Of a stretch of DNA of 64,000 bases, positions 11,807-23,760 are shown piece by piece; the stretch's first letter is position 1, and every line of letters begins with the position of its first letter. The translations under genes were made by a program, and so were the position numbers. Location: assembly GCA_009760855.2 (NCBI GenBank), contig WPIO01000272.1:90800-154799 (forward strand). The letters run 5' to 3'. This DNA is from Cristatella mucedo (taxonomy: Eukaryota > Bryozoa > Phylactolaemata > Cristatellidae). The notes below the pieces were generated by a model that was not told where the DNA came from, did no database searches, and worked only from the letters and a program-made list of their open reading frames with translations.

Positions 11807-12240
11807 TGGGGTACTCAGCTCGCAGGGTCTGGCCAGCCGGTTCCGGCCACCGAGGCGGCTCCAGGTGCTTTTTTTGTCAATGCTTAGTTCACGAATCTTA
11901 GCAACAGCATTACTATCTAGGCCTGCATTTTACTTAAGATAACGAAGCGATAGCGCCTGCTGACGATCGTAACCAACTTGCAGGTTACTAGCAGCCGGCA
12001 TAGCTGAGACAGCAGCTGGTGTGGGAGACCTAGTAGCCCGAAGCGATAAGCGTTCAGATATCCTTAGGCACGTTGTTTCTAAGGCACTACGGTCAAGTAA
12101 CTACCAGAATAGCTTTAATCAGGTCTTAGCCGTATCATTTCCGCATTCGATGTTCGCAAGAACTTTGGTTTTCAGAAAAATTCTGCAACCACGAACTGGC
12201 TTGAGAGTGCTCTATGTCAGGAGGCATGAATATACTGCTC
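10741..12240 (-). mobile_element. LINE family B, endonuclease half, minus strand
   Basis: An antisense 5' half of family B, abutting the (ATT)n tail of the previous copy. The minus frames 11249-11806 and 10736-11125 are the AP-type endonuclease and the linker to the RT. Similarity to the antisense copy at 12935-14780 runs to near 12240 and then stops in both, so this may be close to the true 5' end of the element. Confidence 0.8.
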
Positions 12241-12269
12241 TTTTGACTAGTTGGCTAGCTACAGTTTCT

Positions 12270-12910
12270 TCAAAAGGTTCCGGGATGTCACTACTTGCTG
12301 GTCTATCCGCCTGTGCATGTTTTGGCTTACGGCTTGTGCAGAACTGTGCAGCTAAGCTTTTCTTTCATGAGGGTCACAGTCGCATCACTACTTCTGGCTA
12401 AACTGCACCTGCTCCCATTTTGGGGATACTTCGAATTCATATTGTTTCACTCACTTTACGATTCCTTATTTTTTTGGCTTAAACTTACGTATCAGATCTA
12501 CTCCTTCCCCAGTCATAGCATCGTACTACTTCCCTTCGGAATCCAATTGCTTGCCTCTACCATGTACAAGCCTCAAATCCTTTGGAGACTGTGCCTTTTG
12601 TCTAGATGCTGCCAAAGTCTGGACCACACTTCCAAATTGTGTCACATCTCCTGACTCAATCGCATTTCAAAGAAATCTGAAGCCGCATCAGTGGGTACTT
12701 GTGATCATCTATGAGTGTTTACGTTCAAACACTGTGCATGCTGCCACTCACGAAGTTGTGTGCTGGCCCTGTGCCTGTCACCCTCTATCTCTGTTATTCT
12801 TGTTTTTGTTGAGCATGCTGCCACTAACCGTTCGATCCGGCTTCCTATACAACACTTGTTTGGGAATAGATTGAGATCGTTGAGGGCTCCATATTAAATC
12901 TGCTATTATT
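12270..12910 (+). mobile_element. LINE family B, diverged 3' fragment
   Basis: Heavily diverged C-terminal RT region and 3' UTR. Pieces such as YLYHVQASNPLETV-like frames around 12560 and 'ctgtgcatgctgcc' at 12731 place it in family B. It ends in a decayed hairpin (gagatcgttgagggctcc) and ATT repeats near 12905. Confidence 0.7.
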
Positions 12911-12934
12911 ATTTTATATATGGAGCTGAGGCTA

Positions 12935-14780
12935 ATAACTGGTTTATGATGTTAGCTATGGATGTAAGCAGCATATCAACGTATCATAGATGCAGGGCAG
13001 TTGAAATATTGTCCAGAGGGTTATTAACTTCAGGATGAAGTCACTAGTGACTTCATGGTATGTAGACGCAGGTTGTGCATGGAATTGAGAGATATGATTT
13101 CAGGGGTTATTTTGCCATCTCATAGATGGACTCCCTGATCTTAGCTATCTTGTTGGCAAAAAAGCTAGATAAGCGGCCAGCAATATTAACTTATGGATCG
13201 TTAGGTAAGGAGCTAAATTGGGACCGGTTAAGGGGATTGATGAAAGCTGACACAAGCTTTTTTAGTTGTGCATCTGTGATTAAACAATGTTGCTATACAA
13301 GCTAAAATTTGCCTTAGCGACGATGGATTGGTACGATCTGCAGTAGTCCTAGTATGGCTGTCGATGGACAGTCAGTCCTGATCGTTCTTATGCTTTTTCA
13401 AGCTTGTACATATAAACCTAGCTCGTTTATTTCCGCAGTTAATAATAGGCCGGCTGGGGAGGACACACAGTGTGCTTAGTCAGAGATGCAAACTGATCAA
13501 GCATATCAGCTAGTGGGGTCTTGTTCCTATTTACCCATGAACATAATTGAGAAGCCAGATGGAGCAGCAGGGGTGAGACAGATATTGTAGCACACACAGC
13601 ATCAACGTTGAGAGTCTTCAGGTTGTGCGATTTACATAAAAACATTTAAGAAGAGCATGGCACACTTTGTAGACTGAATGAGAATTGTATATGTTTGCAT
13701 AAGCAGAATTTGGTAATTGTTGCTGGTAGTGTGCAAGTGTAGGAGAACCTTTGGTCGAGTGTATGACCTTTTATGTAAAAAGGAACATGCACATCAGCCA
13801 CAAGATTAAAAGAGTCAGCTAGAGCACAAAATTTGGTGCTGAAGTATTCACGCGAGTTATGAAAACAAATGTTTAAATCACTCATAACAAGGAAGGATCA
13901 GTTTCTAGGGCACTGAATCAAAATGAGATTACAGAAATCTGAGCAAAAGGAGGACTTGGTATCAGATGGGTGATAGACTACTGACACATTAGCTGCTTGT
14001 TGTCGTGTGAAATCCCAACAATAGATTTAACCGACTGCTTCGACTGGACTGCAAACGGCTTGAGATTGAAGATTTGATTGTACAACAATGGCTACTCTGG
14101 GTTCAGTTTAGATTGAACTTGCTGAGCTAAAGAAAGAGAATACTGCCGGAGTAAACCTCAAAATTAGTTCAATAACGATTTTAGCCAGGTTTCAGTAAAG
14201 GCGAGTAAGTCGAAGCGTTTTTCAGAAAAAATGTCACTTAATAATGGGGATTTATTGCAAATTTAGGAAAGATTATACAAACAAGCAGAATTTGGCCTGT
14301 CGGAGTTACAGCAGGATTGATGACCACTAGCTTAGAGAGAATCACTGCAACGCTTGAGGGAGAAGATGGTGAGTGCTATGAGACAATGCTAGAAAACAAA
14401 ACGAGTTTGTTATCAGCTTACAACCACCACCAAACGAGCGGGTTCTCAGCTCACAGGCCCGCCCAGGCTCTGGGGCGCTCTCTTTTGTTAATGCAAAAAC
14501 AATTACGCACAATCTTAACTAATAAGCTGGTTATTCGCTGTCGGCTATCTAACCTGCCAGAAAGGGGGACCAAGCCTTAACCTAAGATTGTTTTCATGTC
14601 CATAGGCAAGTAATTTCTTATGCACTTCAGTCAAAGAACGAACTAATCAGCCTTAAACTTGTCTAAGCTATATTGGTTTCCTTATACGATGTTTGCTTGA
14701 ACTTCGGTTTTCAGAGAAGATATTGCCACTGGCAAGAAATCCTATGTAGTGCTTTGTGTCGGCAGGCGAGAATTGTGACA
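12935..14780 (-). mobile_element. LINE family B, endonuclease and linker half, minus strand
   Basis: Second antisense 5' half. It runs from the start of the RT (12935-13020, antisense to the block around 8530-8620) through the linker and endonuclease to about 14780. The minus frame 13646-13885 contains KGHTLDQRFSYTC, and 13439-13645 contains the post-endonuclease linker. It is more decayed than the copy at 10741-12240, with several frameshifts. Confidence 0.75.
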
Positions 14781-15129
14781 GCTTAATTGAAGCTTTGCAT
14801 GCCTAATTTACCGTACAGACTTCCTCATTTTTGCTTGTGGCTCATTCACATACCTTTAATCACAACAAGGGTAACACTTCCGATCAAACATTGTCCCACA
14901 AATGTGTGCTGTCATGCACTATTATGATCGAGTTCTGAAAATGCCACGTGCATATTGCATTCGGCCTGCAGTAAGTGCCGTATACATATCCAAAATCATC
15001 TGCGAATCACAAAACCAAATTACCCAGGACATCAATCAGAGCTAAAATATCTCATTCGTTCTTGCTGCTTAATTTATTTTCTGTTCTGTCATAAGCGACA
15101 TTAAGTGACATGCTCTACGAATCAAGACC
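14781..15129. other. Short unassigned spacer
   Basis: Unassigned sequence between an antisense and a sense family B copy. No coding frame or repeat recognised. Confidence 0.5.
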
Positions 15130-16618
15130 TCTGACTATGCACTGCACAGTGTGAGTTCTCGCCCAGACGGCCGACGGTATACACAAGACCTTAATGTAGC
15201 TAGCTCTTCCATGCTCAAGCTTAAGAAACCCGGCAAAAGGTCAGGACTTACTTTACACCGTCAATCATTTAGTATCCAGCCGTATAAAAAATACTGCAGA
15301 TCCAATCTTGCTTATTTAGAAAGATTGTTTAATCAGAGATTCACATCCAAGAGAGCAGATGTTTACCATCAATCGTTTCTCATATGTTACCTATTTCCAT
15401 GTAGACCTTGTGGCGATGTAGCTTATCACTTCCTTTCTTGATTTTCAGATAGACGATTAGATATCCCATCCAAAAAAATAGCAGCGTGCCATTTAGACTA
15501 CTTTCCCTCACTAACAACCTTACGAAACTACTTTCCCTTATCTTCTTCTAGCCTCTCAATCTCTGCATTAAAGAAAGCCCCAAGTTAAATAATCATGAAA
15601 TAAACGCATTGCCTTGTCAAAGAAGACTACTACTACAGCTGACAATTCTCACTATAAGATATCGAAAAGGCATCCATCTGCTCCTAAACATAATTTACAA
15701 ATCGAATATTTCATTAGCGTCAGTTTATGTCCCGGCCCCTTTCAAAAAAGCTGCAGTAGCACCATTGCTAAAGAAAGCAACAGTAGACAACTGGCTATCA
15801 GTCAAGCAAAGATTAGACTTCAAGTCTTTCTGGCTCACTTTTGCGTCCCTTCATGCTTCATAACATTGCTAAAATTCGGGCTTATTTAGATAAGGATACC
15901 ACATCCAAGTTGGTCCATGCGTTCGTGACATTCAGTCTTGACTTCTGCAACTCACTGCTTACTGGCCTACAGGCATGTGCGATCAGGCGATTACAGCCGG
16001 TTCAAAACTCAGCAGCTAGGCTTGTCTGTCGTGAGCTTCGCAGATGCCACATTACTCAGCTTCTCGCCGACCTGCACTGGCTACCAGGCAAGCAACGGAT
16101 TGATTTTAAGGATTTGTCGCTCACTTTTAGCTCCCTTCATTCTATGGCTCCAGCCTACCTCTCAGATGTACTCCCCCATCAGGCCAAGCATCGTACCACC
16201 CGCTTTTCGGAATCCAATAGTCTACAAATAAGTCGTACAAACCTTAAATCCTTGGGAGACCGTGCATTTAGTTCGTATGCTCCCAAAGCCTCGAACTCCC
16301 TCCCGACCTGCATCAGAACATCCCCTAACCTGACCGCATTTAAAAGGAACTTAAAAACACACGTATTTACGACAGCATTTAGTGGGTCCCTGTGATTCGT
16401 CCCTGATGTGCTTATGCCTGCTGACACTGTGCATGCTGCCACTAACAAAATTTGCATGCTGACCCTGTGCATGTCACCCTAAATATATTATTCATTTTGT
16501 TTGGTTTTCAAACATGATTTTACTTACCATTCAATTGCATTTCACTTTGCAGCAAATGTAAAGCACCTAGAAAGAGATTACATTCTCTAATGGTGCTTTA
16601 TCAAGTGCATTATTATTA
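15130..16618 (+). mobile_element. LINE family B copy with internal deletion
   Basis: Begins in the post-endonuclease linker (frame 15151-15441, RPDGRRYTQDLNVA) and loses most of the RT palm. It resumes at 15600-15790 (VPAPFKKAAVAPLLKKATV) and then the C-terminal RT region and complete 3' end with hairpin. The hairpin arms read AAGCACC and GGTGCTT, a paired variant of the usual AAGCGCC/GGGCGCTT. The (ATT)n tail is at about 16607-16620. Confidence 0.85.
15841..16395 (+). pseudogene. C-terminal domain of LINE family B RT protein, open
   Basis: A 184-codon frame carrying the family's C-terminal signature: [86 protein letters not shown], and an end in TAFSGSL before the stop. This is the conserved region after the RT thumb in CR1/L2 elements. 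It is one of the longest uninterrupted B pieces, but lacks the catalytic core. Confidence 0.85.
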
Positions 16619-17105
16619 TTCTTCTTTTAACTCCAGCCTACCTAGAAGATATACTGCCACCAGGCGTATCAGTAATCGTATCATCAATCGTATCGACTAC
16701 TTTCCGGAATTTTGCTGTTTACCTGTAGCTTGTACTAAGCTCAAACCCTTGGGAGACCATTCGTCTAGTTCGTATGCTTCTAACGCCTGAGAGTCCCTCC
16801 CGACTTGAGTCACGACATCCCTGACTTTACCACGTTTGAAAAAAACTACAAACGCACTTACTTGTCACAGCTTTAAGTGGGGTCCCTGGGATTTGACCTT
16901 AGTTTCCTTATCTCTGCTGACACAGTGCATGCTGCCACTAACCACACTTGTATTTAGACCCTTAAATATCACCCTTGATCAGGTTATTCTTGTTTTGGAG
17001 CATGCTACAACTAACTAGTCACCGTGTTTCAATTACACCGAACGTTATTCACCTGGAAAAAACATTGAGTTCTCTGAGGCTTTATCAAGTGTATTATAAT
17101 TATTT
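16619..17105 (+). mobile_element. LINE family B, older 3' fragment
   Basis: A second, more diverged C-terminal and 3' UTR piece directly following the (ATT)n of the previous copy, with 'gtgcatgctgccactaacc' at 16926. It ends in a decayed hairpin (ttgagttctctgaggc) near 17090. Confidence 0.75.
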
Positions 17106-17249
17106 GTACTGTTAATTTGAACTAAGGCAGCTTCCGCCAGTCAAATGTCTAGCGTTCCCATTAAAGAGACAGGATTGAGTTGAAGTAGATCAGCTGTACA
17201 CTGATATTAAAACATCAAACTGAGTTAGCAACATTCAGTTCGATTTGAA

Positions 17250-18597
17250 AACTTATCACTCCCAAGAGTCAGCATTGCTGTAGATGTATGTCGACTTGCT
17301 CATAAATGCAAGCCTTGGTGAAGTCTCAGCTCTGTTTACTTTATCTACTGGCAGCGTTTGATATCGTTGATCGCCAAGTGCTTCTAGGCCACTTCTCATC
17401 TCGCATATTCAGCATTTTCACTGGACTGCAATAGTTAAGGTCCTATCTCAGTATTAAACTCCAGACTATTGATGTGGAGAGAGGTCACACAAGAAACCAC
17501 TGAAGCATGGGGTACTTCAGGTTTCAGTACGTAGTCCATTTTATTCACAGTTAATACTGCCATGTTGCTAAGGTGAATTCCAACACAATCGAGGCTGTCA
17601 CATCTACAATGATGGCTTTCAATACATTTACTTTGATCACTCTCAGTTCTCTTTCCCGTCAATTTCCCTCGACTCCTTTGCTGCATGTATTTTGGTCATC
17701 TACTTGTAGATGGCAGCAAACTCTCACCAATGGAATGACGATATAAACCAACTTACTAGTTATGAGAAAACTAAGTATACATTCAAAATTGGAAAGCTTC
17801 ACTCTCAAAAAATTCATCATCCACCATTGGTCCCGGATGATCCGGATTAAATCACATCATGTTCCAAAGGTTGCTTTCAAAATATGACTTAATCAACTGC
17901 AATTCTTGCGACATAATATATGAAAACGTTGATGTTTATTTCTTCGGATCTACTGGTTTATGCAAATTGTCGCTTCCAGTCGATACTAAAATTGGCAGTC
18001 TGATGTGAGCATCACAGTTTCCACATCTTAGTACTACAAGCCAGCCTACATTGGCTCCCAGTCGAGTAGCACCTAACTTCAAGTTTGTGTCACTAACTTA
18101 TACGTACTTTTATCCTTTGGCACCCGGCTAGCGGTGAGACCTACTTCCCCACCATGCAAGGAGTCGTGCCACTTTTTATTCTGAATTGAATCGTCTAGCT
18201 GCACTTCTCACGAACTAAAAATAGTCTTGGGATCTCACGAAGCAAGTTTGTGTACTAACAAATCCTGGAACTTATTCCAGGCTTAAGTCAAGATATTTCT
18301 AGGCTAGATGACGTCTAAAAAAAGCTCTGTCAGAGGTTGTTTATCGTAGATTTTATTGGATTCTTCGATGTGCCTTTTGTGTATTTAGGGGTGCTGACAC
18401 TGCTAGTGCAACCACAAATCATTGCTTACATGTTGATCCTGTGTGTGTGTCGCCGCTGCAAACTTATGGCTGCTAAAATTTTGTATTTTACCACTAATCA
18501 TTCGCTCATGCCTCATTTACAGCATTCGTAAGTCTCTAGAAAAAGATAGTTCTCTGACGGTGTACAATACATATATATGTATTATCATTATTATTAG
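17250..18597 (+). mobile_element. LINE family B, diverged RT plus 3' end
   Basis: A very old copy. Its RT motif A region (ttgatatcgttgatcgcc, about 17358), VPQ region (about 17508) and C-terminal region (about 17940-18300) can be followed by eye but are interrupted by many stops. The tail is a degenerate hairpin at 18530-18565, then ATT repeats at about 18583-18597. It lies just upstream of the second Ig exon. Confidence 0.7.
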
Positions 18598-18727
18598 CTA
18601 GAAGTGATTTGAAAAGTCTATGATCATACATATGTGGCTCTTTGAACTATTTTTCAGCTGAGAGCGTTCATTGAGTATTACAATACTACTAATGCAGCAT
18701 GGAATTCTTCTTATGCTTATTTTTCAG

Positions 18728-19105
18728 ATATTTTTGCAAAAGAGAGCATGGTACAAATATTAGTTCAGAAAACTGGGTCGATACTTCACTGCAATTCCTA
18801 TATAGAGAGCTATCCTCAAGCTTCATACATTTGGTCCGTGCCAAAAGACTTCACCTCTGCGAAGGGACCTGACTATATCATCAACACCACTGAAGCCGGA
18901 ATGTCTTTTGTATGTGTAGCTACAAATACGGTGACTGGTTCCAGTGTGTCAATAATTTTTCTCACTACTGAAGGAGGCTCAGCTGTGGTGAGCAACATCA
19001 GCCTGCCATTTTTAATAGAACAAAGCATTCTCCTGAAAGTCGTGCCTATCGGTGGCACAGCAATTATACTAGCAGCATTAGCAACAGTTGCTGGGGTCAT
19101 TTTTC
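18728..19105 (+). CDS. Ig-superfamily receptor, second Ig domain plus transmembrane exon
   Basis: A 378-nt exon with a ttttcAG acceptor (18726-18727) and GTAAGT donor (19106-19111), in phase 1 at both ends. The first part is an Ig domain: cysteine in SILHCNSY, tryptophan in SYIWSVP, second cysteine in MSFVCVATNTVTG. The second part is a short stalk followed by a hydrophobic helix of about 22 residues (VVPIGGTAIILAALATVAGVIF), then Arg. This makes a type I membrane protein. N-glycosylation sites are NTT and NIS. Joined to the 3513-3791 exon the reading frame continues as H-IFAKES, with normal inter-domain spacing, so no intervening exon is required. If the 102-nt intron is retained, translation ends at 19153-19155 with no signalling tail. 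Confidence 0.87.
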
Positions 19106-19207
19106 GTAAGTATACTAGAAGCTATCCCTTTTTTAGTATTTATCTGCTCAGTTAGCATGCCAAAGTTAGATACTTTATGATCTATCTAAAGCCCACTGTG
19201 TTTGTAG

Positions 19208-19229
19208 GTCGGCGGCAGTATCATATGAG
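19208..19229 (+). CDS. 22-nt microexon encoding the stop-transfer segment
   Basis: The exon lies between tttgtAG (19206-19207) and GTACGT (19230-19235). It enters in phase 1 and leaves in phase 2, exactly what is needed to link the transmembrane exon (ends phase 1) to the tail exon (starts phase 2). With neighbouring bases it encodes RRRQYHMR, a typical basic stop-transfer run immediately after the hydrophobic helix. The intron before it is only 102 nt; the intron after it is about 10.4 kb. Skipping it would shift the tail exon into a frame that stops after 16 codons. The assignment rests on splice-site, phase and topology agreement and has no transcript evidence. Confidence 0.75.
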
Positions 19230-21454
19230 GTACGTCAAGAACTACTTGATTTGTTGTCTTCAGTACCCCATTTGCATCGTGGGCATCGCATTTTCTACTG
19301 GAATCAGATGATGCTAAGGTTATTTATTTTTAGTACGATAACATCAGATTCTTTCAGCCAATCTGACGAGACTCATATTTGATTAAAAGGGCAAACTTAA
19401 AGTCATGAGAAATTCTCTCGGCATCAGTTGACCTCTTCTGTATTCATTATTTATTCTCTATTTATTTCTATTTTTCTATTTCTATTTTCTATTTTTATTT
19501 CTATTTATTTATTTGTTTATCTATTCTTCTATCTATTTATATTCTCTATTTATTCTCCGCTGATATATAAAGCCATTGACATGGATGTATAAACCAGGTA
19601 ATGCACTTCCTCAATGAGCTAACCATGTGCCTTAGACATAGCCTTATACATAGTTAAATATGAAATGCGTTTAAGCCCGTCGCTGATCTTGTCTCAAAAT
19701 GTTTGATCATATAGCAGACTCAGTAACCACGATAAGCATGCTTCAAATTTCAACGTGAGCTCAAAATCTGAATATAGAATTTATGGAGTCAACACAATGC
19801 ATCAAATAGTTATTTTAATTTTTTTTGATGCGCTCTACAAACTAAGTCTCTTACCAACCTCTTTACTAAATTGATGTGTGGATAACTGATCGTAAAAGCA
19901 AAAACACTTGTCCTCCTGGGTTAAGGTTGGAATCTTCTAATCGGCTAAGCATGACTAGTAAGGTAATGGTATCAAAACTCTACGGATGCTTCTTTGACAG
20001 GAAGAACGATTAACTTCGGACTAACTTAACACATTTACAAAATACTGTGATACATTTGAATCTGTTGGGTCACTTTTTGTTCTAAATTACTGCAAATGTG
20101 ATCACAGAGAACATTTATTTAATATGATGTGACAAAAAACCTTGAGAGAAGTTAGCATATAATTGAAAGTTTTACAATTGAGCTTCTGTACTTCGAACCT
20201 CTCTCGAAGAAGAAGAAGCTTTTAATCGTAATATTTCGTAATTTTCGCTCTCTTTATTAGTTTCGTTCAAGATCTTATACAACCTGGCGAAAGCTTTTAT
20301 TCTGCATTCCAGAGTTAAGCCACATATTTTCTATGAACCGTTCGAGATTAGTATCAACGATCTAGAATTTGAAGGACATCATGCATCAAATTTTTGTATA
20401 GTTCTCGAAAATTGCCTAGATCAGCTTAAAATTCCGTCAGCATGCGATTGACCTGACAGCTATCATTCACTAATGTTGCAAAACTGTTTCATCTGTTTTT
20501 TCACCTGGTCAGCTACTTGGTTAATTCTTCACACTCTACGATCTTCTTCAATCGTGATCTGAGGAAGATAACAAATTTCTATTTTGTCACCAACAGATGT
20601 AGAAATGCAAGTTAGACGTACTTCAAAACTGCTGACTCGTAGTCGGATCCTATAAACAATTACTTGGTGAGACCTTAGTTGATGTGAGGTCGTTGCATCA
20701 GAATTCTGGGAGGGTTAATCAGCAGCTACCTTTTAATTTTCTGTTCTTACCTAAGACGAACTTGGTTAGCTGCCGACGTTCCCTCTGGGATCGAAGGCTT
20801 TAGTTTTCTGGCTTTTAGATACACGAAAAAAAATAAGAAAACCTGGTGAAACATTAATAGAGCGTTATCGATAATGGCGTCGTTTCGAAGTCTCTAACCA
20901 ATGCCCTCTAAACTATTATTTTCATCCTTCAAGGCACTCATCCGGATCTTGAAATTTTTAATTTCCCCATTAAGTTACACATAATAAGCCATAGGTAGAG
21001 AGTTTCATTTACTCTCAAATTATAAATTATCACGGCTTTCATGTTCTTTAATAAACACTTTATGAAAATGAGCAATAAACATGAGCAACAGGTAATTACT
21101 GCGGCCACAAATAGGCTAGCTACTTTGTAGCACAAGCTCAAAACAGTCAGCTGAAAACACAGCTAGAAATAGTCGGTGACAATTTTTCTAATCTGTTTCT
21201 GTCACGTTTTTAATCAAAGGTTCGGCTTTTTGAGCTTGAAGTTCTGTTTACCGGCAGTTTTCGGATGAATGGTAAGAGGTGCACTCATGTCAGGACGACT
21301 TTAAGAAAGCTTTCCTACACCTAAGTACGAGTAATCACTTGTTCCAGCGAATTCGTGCACTGGAAAACCGTAGGATCTCTCCTCCCTGATGTAGCTGGCA
21401 AAAGGCGAAAAACTCCCTCTATAGAGCAAAGATTTTAAAACTTCCCATCCAGAG
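19230..21454 (+). other. 5' part of intron 3; nothing recognised except a TATTTC tract
   Basis: Starts with the microexon donor. It holds the pyrimidine-rich tract at 19438-19560 and otherwise A+T-rich sequence without a recognised gene or repeat copy. Confidence 0.55.
19438..19560 (+). repeat. Imperfect (TTTCTA)n-like pyrimidine-rich tract
   Basis: Successive units of ttctattt, ttctatttat and similar form a degenerate simple repeat, with T on almost every second base of the + strand. Confidence 0.85.
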
Positions 21455-22520
21455 CTGCTTTGATCCGTTCTGGCCATCAAGCACCTCGATATCGCTCCAC
21501 TCTCTACTGCGTGTACTGATGACGTCCACAGATAGATGGCAACACATTTTCTTAAATTAAATGATGATCAAGCTAACTTCTTAGTTATAGGCAAACCCAA
21601 TATGATTCGGGGATAGGTGAAGCTAACACTCACACTCGTCCTGCCAGCATATGTGATGTTGAATCAGCACAACGTTTAGGTGTCATGTTCCAAAGTGACC
21701 TTTCATTGGCCGACCACATCAGCTCCACAGTCAAGTCTGCCTAATTTCAGCTATATGGCATTGCTAAAATTCTGGCTTGTTTATGTAAGGATACCACATC
21801 TAAGTTGGTCCATGCATTTGCGACGTCCCGTCTCAACGTCTGTAACTCATTGCTTGCTAGCCTACCGGCAATTAATATCAGGCGAATGCAGCTGGTAAAA
21901 AATTTCACAGCTAGGCTTGTCAATCATGAGTGTCACAGTAGCCACGTCACACCACTTCTCGCCGACCTGCACTGGCTACGAATCAAGCAACGGATCGACT
22001 TCAATGTTCTGTCGCTCACTGTTATGTCACTTTATTATTTGGCTTCAGCCTATCTCTCGGATCTACTCCCCCACCAGGCCAAGCATCGTACCTCCCACTT
22101 TTTGGAATCCAACTGTCTACCAATACCTCGTACAAACCTCAAATCCTTTGGAGACCATGAATTTAGTTCTTATGCTCCCAAAGCCTGAAACTCACTCCCG
22201 ACTTGTGTCAGAACATCCCCTGATTTGACCGCATTTACAAAGAACTTAAAAACACCTATTTAGGACATCATTTTGTGGGTCCCTGTGACTCGTCCTTTAC
22301 GTGTTTATTGGTGCTGAAACTATGCATGCTGCCACTATCCACACTTGCATGCTTAGCCTGTGCATGTCAACCCTAACCATATTATTGATGTTGTTTACCA
22401 AGCATTACATGACTTAACATTCAATCGCATTTCCCTTTGCAGAAAATGTAAAGCGCGTAGAAGGAGATTGAGCTGGCCGAGGGCGCTTCATCAAGTGTGC
22501 TATTATTATTATTGCTATTA
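21455..22520 (+). mobile_element. LINE family B, RT C-terminal half and 3' end
   Basis: Begins near the family's 'ctttgatccctcc' block (about 21460). It continues through a KTNLL-type region and the C-terminal signature (frames 21680-21898, 21805-22188 and 21917-22228), the 3' UTR, the hairpin and an ATT tail near 22502-22520. Several frameshifts are present. Confidence 0.85.
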
Positions 22521-23107
22521 TTAGATTTAATTAGTTTTTATCTCACGCAAATGAGAAACCTGAAGGGCCTTTTTATACCTCGCAGCAATGTCTAAGTATT
22601 CTTTGCACGATTCGTGCATGACACTTTCACGTAGTCCAGTTTCTCTCGTGATGTGGTACGTTGTCCGTGATCATAAAAGATCCATTACTTAGGTCAATCA
22701 ACCTTATTTCTGAAGCCAGTAATCAAACGTAGTTGTTGAATATTCTCTCACTCTTCGATACGATTAGCCAAAATATTTATTTAATCTTTGTGATAATTTA
22801 ATACTTCTATGGATAATAATTCGTGGTGGTAAATCCCTCTAGTCCTTATTAATTTGGGTAGCTTTGCCATGCCCACAGCATGTGCCACAAGGCTATCAAT
22901 TATGAGCTGTAGAGTAAAATCAGAGCATTTAAGAAGCTATAGAAGCACTCAGCTTGGTCACCACAGGAATCACTTGGTAAGCATCTAATCTGGGAGTTGT
23001 ACATTTTTGTCTTAGCTATGTTCAAAGTCATGTACTAAACATTAGACAGCTTGTAGCACAGTCTCTAACTCTATGGTGAGAAACGGATATCTCGAATCAC
23101 GTAGAAT
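22521..23107. other. Intron 3 sequence; nothing recognised
   Basis: No coding frame or repeat copy identified by eye. Confidence 0.5.
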
Positions 23108-23760
23108 AACAATGCTACTAATATTAATGCATTTCTAAAGTGCGCTCAGATAATTCGATCTCTTTCTAAAATTTCACATATATCATCACGGAGGCATTTC
23201 AAGAGGTTTACGGATAAAATCTACAGTTTTAGCACGTATAATCGCAGAAAGAACTCCAAGAAAGTGGAACGAAAAAAGTGTGCTTCTATCTTCTATTTAA
23301 ATGTCCTGAGGTCAATTGATGTCATGATGTCAGTTGCAATTAAATTTCAAGCTTCGAGAGCATGCAAACTAAAGGCAAGGTCTCAGCTTAATTTAAGGTT
23401 CTTGCAACGAGGTAGACCTGCGTGACTTGAGTAGGCTGTGGGCTATGCAAAACTCTCCTGCATAACACCCACATAAACTTTGTTGCATTATGGAGTTACA
23501 GACAGAGATACATTACATTAAGTAAGTAGGTAGAACGATGCCTGACCTGATTGAGAACTAATTTGCATAGGTAGGCGAAAACAATAAAAAAGAACGACCT
23601 AAAAGTGAGTAAAAAACAAACCTTGAGTATTATAAGATGCCAGGTGAAGATAAATTTTACGTCGATGAAAAGTGATCTTACCTGGAAGTCGAGTCGTCCA
23701 CTGCAGATAGGCCAGGCTGCAGAGTTTTGCACCAACCGTAGGCACACGCCAGACAACTAT
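23108..23760 (-). mobile_element. LINE family B 3' fragment, minus, split by a family A tail
   Basis: Antisense B tail (aatattaatgcatttctaaagtgcgctcag), then decayed UTR and C-terminal region to about 23436. It resumes at about 23525 (ggtagaacgatgcctgacctgat) up to about 23760. The two halves are consecutive parts of one B copy. The break is filled by the sense A piece at 23437-23520. Confidence 0.7.
23437..23520 (+). mobile_element. LINE family A, 3' tail only
   Basis: Carries the end of the A reading frame and UTR (gctatgcaaaactctcctgc, then taacacccac, then ggagttacagacggag-like and ACATT). It is inserted into an antisense B copy. At about 84 nt it is the shortest A insertion here. Confidence 0.8.
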
